Below, one piece after another: positions 15,927 to 25,300 of a stretch of DNA of 64,000 bases (positions are counted from its first letter, which is position 1; each line of letters opens with the position of its first letter). Below the pieces are notes generated by a model, which saw only the letters and a list, made by a program, of their open reading frames with translations, searched no databases and had not been told where the DNA came from. A program made the position numbers and the translations under genes. The DNA comes from Oryzomicrobium terrae (GTDB taxonomy: Bacteria; Pseudomonadota; Gammaproteobacteria; Burkholderiales; Rhodocyclaceae): contig NZ_CP022579.1 in assembly GCF_008274805.1 (NCBI RefSeq), forward strand, positions 1,426,001 to 1,490,000. Reading direction: 5' to 3'.

Positions 15927-18866
15927 ATGGCTAACTACTTTGATCGGTTCGAAGCCGACAGGGAGCAGAAAACGCCGGGTAAGGCTGCGACTCAAACGCA
16001 GAATTATTTTGATCGGTTCGATGAGGGGGTAGCTGATCCCGGCGGCCTCGTCGCCTCCGCCAAGCAGTCCATCGGCTCCGTGATCAAGGGCGCCGGCCAG
16101 GCGGCAGCCGACTTCGTACCCGGGGTAAGCCAGGACAACGCTCTGAAGCAGTACGGCCAGAGCGTGATCGACGCCAACCCGACGGCGGTCACCTCCCTGG
16201 GCGACATTGCCGACAAGCCGGGTACGGCGGTCAAGGAGGCGGTGGGCAATGCAGCGGGGTCGATGGGCGGCATGCTGGGCGCCCGGGTGCTGGGCCAGGC
16301 GATCACCGCCGCGGCGCCGCTGACCGGGCCGTTTGCGCCGGCAACGGCCATTGTGGGCCAGGGGGTTTCCTGGCTGGGCCCGGCGGCCGTGGCGGCGTTG
16401 CCTTCGTTTGGCGGTATCCGCGAACAGCAGATCAAGGACGACCCGAGCCGCGAGAACGACCTGGGGGCGAAAGCCCGGGCCGCTGTGGGTGCCGCCGCCG
16501 TGGGGGCTGTCGAAAGCAAGTTCGGCCCCCAAGAGTGGGCTATGTCTGCCCTCACGAAAGAGGGCCGAAAGAAGGTCACCGAGAAGTTTGCGGCGAAGAC
16601 CCTGGCGGGGTCGGTGGGCAAGGGCCTGGCGAAAGGCGCGGCGGTCGAGGGCGCTGAGGAACTGGCGCAGAACCCGATTGAGCAGGTGGCGGCCTACCAA
16701 GATCCCACGACCGCCGAGAAAGTGAAGGACACGGCGTTCGGCGGGGCCATGGGGGCCATTGGCGGCGGGGTGATGGGTGGTGGCTTCGGTGCTGCCTCAC
16801 GCCTTGCGCAGCCTTCGGAGAAGCAGGCTACGCCCCAGCAGGCCCAGCCCCTTCTGGGCTATAAGCCGGACCCGCTGGTGGCATTCCCTGATGGAACCGT
16901 AGGCCGGCAGGCAGACGTCGACGCCTATATCAATGGCCTGCCCGAATCGCAGCGGACTGCCGCACGAGCAAAGCTGTATGGCCAAGGCGCGCAGCCGGTG
17001 GATGTTCCCGGGAACCAGGTAGGGGCCGGCGAAGCCCGGCAAGCCAACTACGAGGCCCGGGTACGCGCCGCCGAGCTTGCACAGCAGGAAGCCGGCGAGA
17101 CGGCCGTTCCTCAGACCACGCCCCCCGACGGCGCCGCCATACTTTCCGCCAAGGCCGCCGAGCAAGAGCGCGCCCGGTTGGCGGAGCAGGAAGCTAACCG
17201 CTCCGTCTCCACCCCGGATGACGAGATTTACCAGTCGGTGGGGATCGACAACCGCAGCGCGTCCCAACGCCTGGGCCTGGACCCGGCAGCCGGCCCAATG
17301 TCCAGCGCGGCTGCCCTGGCGGTGGACTCCGGGGCCGCCGATCACGTTGCCCAGCAGTCCGCCATCGCACAGGCTGCGGAGGTAGCCCAGGGCCAGGGTA
17401 AGGAAAGCCCTGGCGAGAAGATCGGCAGCAGCACCGGTGAGATTACCCAGGGCGAAGAGGCGACTACCGATCCGGAGGCGGAGCTGGTCACCCGCATGGA
17501 GGATGTGCGCAGCCAGGCCCGGGTCAGTGGCTGGAATCAGACCCTGGTGTTTGAGCGCAACCGCATTCAGTCGGAGTTGGCGAAGTTGCGGAGCGCCCGC
17601 GTCCAGGCGGAGGCCGCAAAGGCTCAGGAGCCTTTTGGCCAGAGTGGCTCCGGTATCGATCTGTCCGGCCGCACCGATGCCCAGCTCCAATACCTGACCA
17701 CCAATGGCCAGGCCGGCTACCGGGAGGCTGCCGCGGCAGAATTGGCCCGAAGGCAGGGGAAGAGTCCGGCCGGTGATCAGGCGCCTGCCAGCAATGAAGG
17801 GACTGCCGTTGCCGGGGCGCCGGATGAGGCCCCGCCGGCGAGCGTGAAGGAAGGGATTCAGCGAGTCCGGGCGAAGAAAGCAGCCAATGCTCAGGTGACT
17901 GCGCCGGCGGCGCCGCTTCCCGCTCTACCTGCGGCCACTGCGGATTCTGCCGAGGTGGCCGGGCTGCGCGCCAAGCTGCGCGAGGTGGAGGGCAAGGTGT
18001 TGGCCGCCGCGCCCGCGGCGATGGGGCAGGGGGGTGGCGACATCGAGGCTGCCCTGAAAAGCCGCAAGGTGCCGGTCACCCTGAAAGCCCAGCACAAGAA
18101 GCTCCGGGACCAATTGCACGCCGCCATCCAGGCACAGGGCGATGCCGCTCCGTCCACCGATGCGCAGGTGGCTCCGGCCACCGCGCCCAAGGAACCCGCC
18201 ATCGAGGGCAAGGACCTGGGCGACGGTTGGGCCGAGTTCCACAAGGACACCGGAACGGTGGGCATCCCACGCGCCGAAATGCCGCAGATCAGGGCCGAGC
18301 ACCGCGGCGCCATGACCAACTTCATGAACGCCCGGGGGGTACAGCACCAGGAGGAAACGGTGCCGGCCGCAAGCCTCAAGCCGACCCAGGCCGAGTTCTC
18401 CCGCGACAAGGTGGCCCGGGCCAAGGCCCACGAGGGCGGCGACCGCTCCATCCTGATTTCCAGCGATGGCCATGTGCTCGATGGGCATCACCAATGGCTG
18501 GCTGCGCGCGAGGCCGGTGCGGACGTGAAGGCCATCCGCCTGGATGCCCCGATCCGCGACCTGGTGAAGCTGGCACATGAATTCCCCAGCTCGACCACCT
18601 CCACTGCCAGTGAAGCCGCCGTTCCGGCCAAGGCTGACGCCACCCAGGCCCAGCCCTCCGAACTGGAATCCCTGTTCGAGCGCCTGGGCGCCAAGGGGCG
18701 CATGCGCAAGGTGGCCGAGAAAGAAGCCGCCGACCACCCCCGGGCCGAGCAGATCAAGACCGTTACAACGGACTTCCACGACATCCTGATCGCCTTGATG
18801 GATGCCGGGAAGCTGGAGGTCAACGGCCACAACTCCCTCACTGAGGACAACAAGGCATGCCTGTGA
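15927..18866 (+). CDS. Large ejection-type virion protein with NYFDRF repeats and ParB/Srx-like domain
   Basis: A 979-residue protein from ATG 15927, with GGGGAAAAGG just before; the frame runs slightly further upstream but MANYFDRF is the family-like start. Two NYFDRF[ED] units lie within the first 30 residues. Residues about 45-290 are Ala/Gly-rich, containing several potential membrane-inserting helices (GVSWLGPAAVAALPSFGG; FGGAMGAIGGGVMGGGF), as in internal proteins that podoviruses eject to cross the envelope. The middle is Ala/Gln/Glu-rich low-complexity linker. Near residues 820-890 a ParB/Srx-like domain appears, with SRDKVARAKAH and SSDGHVLDGHHQWLAAREAG, the DGHHxxLA motif matching the nucleotide-binding loop. 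It overlaps the ferritin-like gene by 10 bases. Confidence 0.65.
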   Translation: MANYFDRFEADREQKTPGKAATQTQNYFDRFDEGVADPGGLVASAKQSIGSVIKGAGQAAADFVPGVSQDNALKQYGQSVIDANPTAVTSLGDIADKPGTAVKEAVGNAAGSMGGMLGARVLGQAITAAAPLTGPFAPATAIVGQGVSWLGPAAVAALPSFGGIREQQIKDDPSRENDLGAKARAAVGAAAVGAVESKFGPQEWAMSALTKEGRKKVTEKFAAKTLAGSVGKGLAKGAAVEGAEELAQNPIEQVAAYQDPTTAEKVKDTAFGGAMGAIGGGVMGGGFGAASRLAQPSEKQATPQQAQPLLGYKPDPLVAFPDGTVGRQADVDAYINGLPESQRTAARAKLYGQGAQPVDVPGNQVGAGEARQANYEARVRAAELAQQEAGETAVPQTTPPDGAAILSAKAAEQERARLAEQEANRSVSTPDDEIYQSVGIDNRSASQRLGLDPAAGPMSSAAALAVDSGAADHVAQQSAIAQAAEVAQGQGKESPGEKIGSSTGEITQGEEATTDPEAELVTRMEDVRSQARVSGWNQTLVFERNRIQSELAKLRSARVQAEAAKAQEPFGQSGSGIDLSGRTDAQLQYLTTNGQAGYREAAAAELARRQGKSPAGDQAPASNEGTAVAGAPDEAPPASVKEGIQRVRAKKAANAQVTAPAAPLPALPAATADSAEVAGLRAKLREVEGKVLAAAPAAMGQGGGDIEAALKSRKVPVTLKAQHKKLRDQLHAAIQAQGDAAPSTDAQVAPATAPKEPAIEGKDLGDGWAEFHKDTGTVGIPRAEMPQIRAEHRGAMTNFMNARGVQHQEETVPAASLKPTQAEFSRDKVARAKAHEGGDRSILISSDGHVLDGHHQWLAAREAGADVKAIRLDAPIRDLVKLAHEFPSSTTSTASEAAVPAKADATQAQPSELESLFERLGAKGRMRKVAEKEAADHPRAEQIKTVTTDFHDILIALMDAGKLEVNGHNSLTEDNKACL

Positions 18867-19345
18867 AATCTCTCCTGACTAGCAACGAGAAGACCCTGCT
18901 CAACCGTGCAGTTGAGGCGGAACTGTACGCCTCGAACTTCTACCGCCACCTGGCCAACCAGTGCCAGCGCCTGGGTTACTTCGGTGCCCAGAAGTATTTC
19001 CAGGCCGAGGCCGGGCACGAGGTCGAGCACTACCAGGCACTGGCCTCCTTCATCAACGACCGCGGCGACGTGGCCACCGTTCCCACCATCGAGGCGCCCG
19101 AGGACGAGATCACCAGCCTGCGCGATGCCATCGAGGCGGCCTTCGACACGGAACTGCAGCTTGAACGGGACTACTCCGACTGGTACCGGCGCTGCGATAG
19201 CGAGGTCACCCGGCAGTTTCTGCTGCAGTTCCTGGAGATCCAGCGCAAAGCCGTGGGTGAGTTCGGCGACCTGATCGCCCGGCTTGACCGAGCCGGCGAC
19301 GATCCGTGCGGACTCCTGTTGATCGACAAGGAGCTGGGCGAATGA
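18857..19345 (+). CDS. Ferritin-like protein in virion operon
   Basis: A 162-residue, mostly helical protein that looks like a four-helix-bundle ferritin. The first helix has EAELYASNFYRHLA, the second AEAGHEVEHYQALASF (a Glu-x-x-His iron ligand pair, as in FtnA E..EEMTH), then the ferritin-type connector NDRGDVATVPTIEAPE, and later helices with DTELQLERDYSDWYRRC and QFLEIQRKAVGEFGD, carrying further Glu/Asp candidates. If active it would bind and oxidise iron. It overlaps both neighbours (10 bases upstream, ATGA downstream), tying its expression to the two large ejection-type proteins, so it may be packaged or act as an assembly factor. Confidence 0.7.
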   Translation: MPVKSLLTSNEKTLLNRAVEAELYASNFYRHLANQCQRLGYFGAQKYFQAEAGHEVEHYQALASFINDRGDVATVPTIEAPEDEITSLRDAIEAAFDTELQLERDYSDWYRRCDSEVTRQFLLQFLEIQRKAVGEFGDLIARLDRAGDDPCGLLLIDKELGE

Positions 19346-22300
19346 CCTGCACCTACAAGATCACCGGCGCCGACGGCAAGGCCGTCACCCTGACCGGCCA
19401 GAACGCCATGAAGGCCTATCTTGCTGAGGGCGGCCTGCAGGAGTTGCTGCCCGGGTGGGGCGGCAGCGCTTCGGAAATCCTCTCGGATGAGCAGGTAGCT
19501 GCGCAGAAACCTGCTCCCGTGATGGCCGCCAAAGGGGCGATCACCGACTTCGGCGAGAAGATCGGCGGTGCCCGCAAGGACAAGGCAACGTCTGGCGCCA
19601 AGCGTGCTTCCAAGCCCACAGATGAACGCCCTGCCTGGGCCCGCCGCTTCGAAATAAGCCAAGTGGTCTCCAGCAACCGGCTAGGCGAGGTGGGGCGGTG
19701 GGTGATCCGCGACACTCGCAAGACGGATTTCCTTGGCCAGGCCAAGAAGATGCCCGGCGACTACTCGACTCGCGAAGAGGCCGAGAAGGCATTGCCCCTG
19801 CTGGCAGTGGCACAGAAGCACCGCGTTGTCTCTGCCGGCAAGGATGGCGGCTGGGAAATCTGGCGCGATGTGACAGACCGCAAGCGCGTGAAGGTGGTTG
19901 AGCAGACGTTCCCCTCCCGTGATGAAGCCCTGCGCTACATGGCCGACAACGCCGAGGCCATCATCAACACCAGCACGACGTTTGGGGAAACCGACTTGCC
20001 ACGGCCGCAATCTACCCAGCGAGAAGGCGTTGAGCGCCGCACTGGGCCGGCCAAGGACACTGATTTCACCGATACCTTCGGCTTCCGGGGGGTCGAGTTC
20101 GGCAACTGGAACAACCAGGAGGAACGCCAGCAACTGCTGGATGACGCCTACGACGGCCTTTTGGACCTGGCCGAGGTAATGGGCATCCCGCCCCGTGCAA
20201 TGAGCCTAAACGGCGAACTGGCCTTGGCCTTTGGCGCCCGTGGTCATGGCTTGAGCGGCGCTCGGGCTCACTATGAGCCGAACAAGGCCGTTATCAATCT
20301 GACCAAAATGAACGGCGCCGGCTCCCTGGCCCATGAATGGTTCCATGCCTTGGACCACTATTTCGGCCGCCAGGACGGAAAATCCTCGACCGAATGGGTG
20401 ACGGACAAGGACGGTACCCGTTCCCTCAAGGCTTCCAACTCCTTCGAGAACGACGCCGCTAGCAGCGGATTCCGGCGCACCAACTCTGGCGTGCGCGAAG
20501 AGGTCCGAGGGGCCTATCAGGCTCTGATGAAGACCATGACCCTCAAGGCCGAGCAGTACGTGGAGGACACGGCCAGGGCCGATAGATTCGTGGCCGGCGC
20601 CCGTCAGAACGTCGCCGACCAACTGCAACGCATGCGCCAGGACCTAGCCGAGCAGAAGGACCCGCAATACTGGAAGCGAAACAACAAGCCGGCCACGGCG
20701 GAACAACTGGCCCAGTTCGATACGGTAGCGCAACAGATCATTGAGGGCACCGCCCTGGAGGCCGAACTGCGCTCCAGCGTCAAGGAAGGTACCCGTGTTT
20801 CCAGTCGCTCGATCATGAGCGGGGCACGCTGGACAAACGATGCTCTGGAGGCATTGAGCGCCATCAACAAGGCCGTACGCGGGCGTTCCGGTTTCACGTC
20901 CGACCAGGCAGGAATCCTGGACCGGCTGCGTGACAGCATGAGCACCTACTCGGCCCGCCTCAAGATGCTGGCCGATGCCCAATCCGGTTCCGAGAAGACC
21001 AAGCAGGTACCGACCAGCTTTGCCATGGACGCCAAGGAACTGGACCAGGGGCGGGGATCTGATTACTGGACCACGCCGCACGAAATGGCAGCCCGCGCAT
21101 TCCAGGGCTATGTCGAGGACAAGATCGCGGCTGGTGGAGGGAAAAGCCCATTCCTTAACCACGCCCCGGAACGTGCGGTTATCGAAACCCCCTGGGGCTG
21201 GAAGCGCCCCTATCCCCATGGCGCCGAGCGCAAGGCCATCAATGCCGCGTTCGACAAACTGGTGGCCACGATCCAGGTGAAGGACGGGGAAAATGGTAAC
21301 AAGGTGCTTTTTTCCTTCGCCGGCCGCAAGGCCCAAGGCGCGGACCTGCATGCCCTGAATACCGCCCAGCAGCGGCTGGCCCGAGGCGAGGACGCCGAGG
21401 CCGTACGCCAGGCAACCGGCTGGCACCGGGGCGCCGATGGCAAATGGCGGTTCGAGATCAGCGACCACCAGGCCAGCATCGCCGTGGGCGGGCTGACCGC
21501 TGGCGACGTGATCGACTTGGCCCGGGTGGTGGCCATGGCCGACGGGCGCAACCAGGTCGCCGTGGGCGATGTGCTGGCGCACGACCGGCTATTTGCCGCC
21601 TACCCGCACCTGGCCGACATCCCGGTGTCGGTGATGCCGTCGGGCGAGCGTTCCACCGCCAAGCTGCGCAACCGGGGTGGAAAGCTCACCCTGGAGGTGA
21701 AAGCAGGCGTTCCCCGCGCAGAGCTTCCGTCCGTGCTGATGCACGAGTTGCAGCACGCCATCCAGCTCAAGGAGGGGTTCGCCCTGGGCGGCACGGCCAA
21801 GCCGCTGGCCGGCGGCGCCGTCAGTGCCCTGGACCAGGCCGGCGCGATCACCTACCGGCGCCTGGCCGGCGAAGTCGAGGCCCGCAACACTCAGGCTCGC
21901 ATGAACATGAGCCCCCGGGCGCGCATGGACATTGCGCCGGAGGAAAGTGCTGACATCCCGGCCAGCCAGGTGCTGGTGACCTTCAATGGCCGCGACTTGG
22001 CCGACCTGCCCGGGCCCCGCAACGCCAGCGGCGCGCCGATGACCGAGCGTGCCCTGGTGCGCGCCTTCGATCGTCAATTCCCGAACCTGGGCAAGGCCCT
22101 GCGCACCATGCTGGCCCGGGGCCGCGCCGGGAAGCGCGGCGGGGTTGTGCTGCTGGACGATGCGGATCCGCTCCATATCGCCCGGGCCTTCACGTCGAAG
22201 ACCGGGACGGCGCTATCCAAGTCAGTACAGCTCTTCTCCGATGCCGGCCAGGTCAACGGGTTCTTTGACCCGAAGAGCGGTATGACCTTCCTCGTGGGCC

Positions 22301-25300
22301 CGAACCTGAACCCGGTGACCGGCCCGGCGGTGCTGCTGCACGAGATGAGCCATGGCCAGCAGCGCACGGCGCTGGACCGACGCGCCCTGGAGATGCTGAC
22401 GACCCGGGGAAGCGTGAAGAACGCCGAATTGCGCGCCTTCCTCGATCGGGTGGCGGCCCGCATGGGCAGCGTCGGCGAGTCCGGCAACGCGGCCGAGGCC
22501 ACGGCCTACATCGTGGAGCAGGCAGTGATGGAGGGGCGCAGCCAGGGATTCACGGTGGCAGATGGCCGTTTCCTCTCCTGGGTGGACCAGAACCTGGGGC
22601 AGCGGGTCGGCGACTTCCTGCGCAGCGCGCTGGCCATGGTCCGCGCTTTCATGCTGCGCCACGGCATGGGCGTTGGCGAGGTAACCGTGGACGACCTGGT
22701 GGGCTACGCCATGGTGGGCATGGAGCGGGCGGCCCGTGGGGCGGTGGGTGGCGTGGAGCCGGCATTCAGCCGCAGTGCGATGAAGTCCGTGGAGGCCAAC
22801 GTCTCCCGGGGCCGGGAGGCGATGTCCAATGCGCTCAACGACCGCAATTCAGTTCATCGTGCGATGTTCCGCAACGGCCTGGGCTGGGTGGACTTCGTGT
22901 GGGGAGATGAAAAGAAGGGAATTGCGCACATCATCGCGCGCCGCATCGCTGCCGATCACATGACCCGCTCCGATGTTGAGCGGATGCTTACCGAGTCGGT
23001 TGTCGAAACCATTGCTCGCGGGAGCGAATTGCGCCGCAACGAGTTCGGCGGTGCTGTGCGGTTGGTGCTCACGCACAACCAGAATGAGGCAATTCTGATC
23101 CGGAAGCCCGGCAGCAACGCATGGATGCTGACGAGCTTCAATGTTAAGCCCGGCGCGGAGGCGGGGGGTGCGACCCAATCCTCCGCTACGCAAGACGCCC
23201 CTATACGTTCTCGTGGCGCCCAGGGAGCGGGCAAGTCCATTGTGGACCAAGACGGTGACATGAACAACGCCCCGGGCATCAAATTCAGCCGTTCCGGCCT
23301 GCGAGAAGTCGCCAGCCTGGCTACGGCCGAGCTGGACAAGGCGTTCAGCGCCCCGGGGGGGCTGTCCTGGTGGCACAAGACCGTGGGCACCATGTACAAC
23401 CTGGCGCAGCGCTCGCCGGCGTTCAAGCCGGTGTTCGAGGCAGCCCAGGGCTTTGTGGACGACGTGAGCCACTACGCCAACGACGCCGCGGACCTGGCAC
23501 CCAAGCTGCTGCCCAAGTTGGATGGCTGGCGCGACATCATGAAGTCGCCGGTCAGCGCCGAGGACAACAAGGTCTTGGCCGTTCCGGTGTTTGAGGGCTC
23601 CTTGTCTTGGACCCGGGACGAGTCCGGCAAGCCGGTGCGCGTGGACGATGTTGCGGCCGAGGCGGCCCGCATGACCACCGAGCAGAAAGCGGAGGACCTG
23701 CGCCGGCGCGACAAGCTGCCCGAGGGCATGCTGCGCGCCTGGCAGGCGCTGCCGCCGGAGCAGTTCGCCAAGATGATCGACAGCCGCTACGAATCGCAGC
23801 TGCTCAAGCCAGGGGTGGTCTGGACCGATGCCGAACTGCGCGACATGTTTAAGCTGAACGACGGCCAGGTGGCCCTGTACCGGGAGTTCCGCGCCGCGGT
23901 GGATCGCAGCCTGGACACCATGGCTCGGGCCGACATGCTGCGATTTGGCGGCGAGGACGTGAAGGCGTTGCGCCAGCAGGTGATGGATACGCCGAGCGTT
24001 CAGGACGCCGCCCTCCTGTTGCGTGACCACCTGTCCGATACCGCCGACGCCTGGCCAGGCCGGGCCACGGATCTGCTGAATGTGGCCAACGGGATCATGG
24101 AGCGAGCCGAGAAGGTGACCCAGCTCCAGGCCGAGGGCTATGCTCCGCTGTCCCGCTTCGGCAAGTACTCGGTGGATGTGGTGGACCAGACCGGTGAGCG
24201 CCAATACTTCGGCCTATTCGAGACGAAGCGCGAGGCCAACCAAATGGCCGAGCAGATGCGCGCCGCCTTCCCGGGCGCTGAGGTTTCCCAGGGCACGATG
24301 TCGGAGGAAGCCTACAAGCTCTTCTCCGGTGTCACGCCGGAAACCCTGGAGCTGTTCGGCAACGCCTTGGGCTTCAACTCCACCGGCGACAGTGCCCAGG
24401 ACCGAGCTTTCCAGCAGTACCTGCGTCTGACCAAGACCAACCGCAGTGCCATGAAGCGGCTGATCCACCGCCAGGGCATCGCCGGCTACAGCGAGGATGT
24501 GGGCCGGGTGCTGGCTGCCTTCGTCTATTCCAACGCGCGGCAGACGGCCGCCGGCTTGAACCTGGGCGACCTGACCGAGGCGGTGGACGCGATACCGAAG
24601 GAGCAGGGCGAGCTGAAAGACGCCGCGGTGCGTCTGGCTGAGTACATCAAGAACCCCCAGGAGGAAGCCCAGGCCGTGCGCGGGCTGCTGTTTGCCCAGT
24701 ACCTGGGGGGCTCGATCGCTTCGGCGTTCGTGAACATGACCCAGCCGGTGGCCGTGACCTTCCCCTGGTTGAGCCAGTACGGCGGAGCCAAGAAGGCGGC
24801 GGCAGAGATTGGCCGGGCAGCCAAGGAGATGGCGGCCAAGGGCCACAAGTACGAGGACGACCTGGCCAGGGCCCTACACGAGGCCGAGGAAGACGGTACG
24901 GTGTCGCCCCAAGAGGTCCACCAGCTTATGGCCCAGGCCCAGGGCCGCGGATCGCTGCGCTCCGGTGATGGCACTAAGCAGGGGGAGGCCCTGGCCACCG
25001 CGGCCAATGGCCTCAAGCGCCTGGCCTTTGCCTGGGGCAAGGTGTTCGGCCTGGCCGAACAAGCGAACCGCCGGGTGACCTTCATCGCCGCCTACAGGAT
25101 GGGCAAGGAGCAGGGCATGGCGGACCCGGCCGGGTTCGCCCGCCAGGCGGTCAAGGAGACCCAGTTCGTTTACTCCAAGGCCAGCAAGATGCAGTGGGGG
25201 CGGGGCGCCGTCGGCGGAACGCTGATGACGTTCAAGACCTATTCCATTGCCTACCTGGAGCTGCTGCACCGCATGTACACCCAGGGCGGGCCGGAGGGAA

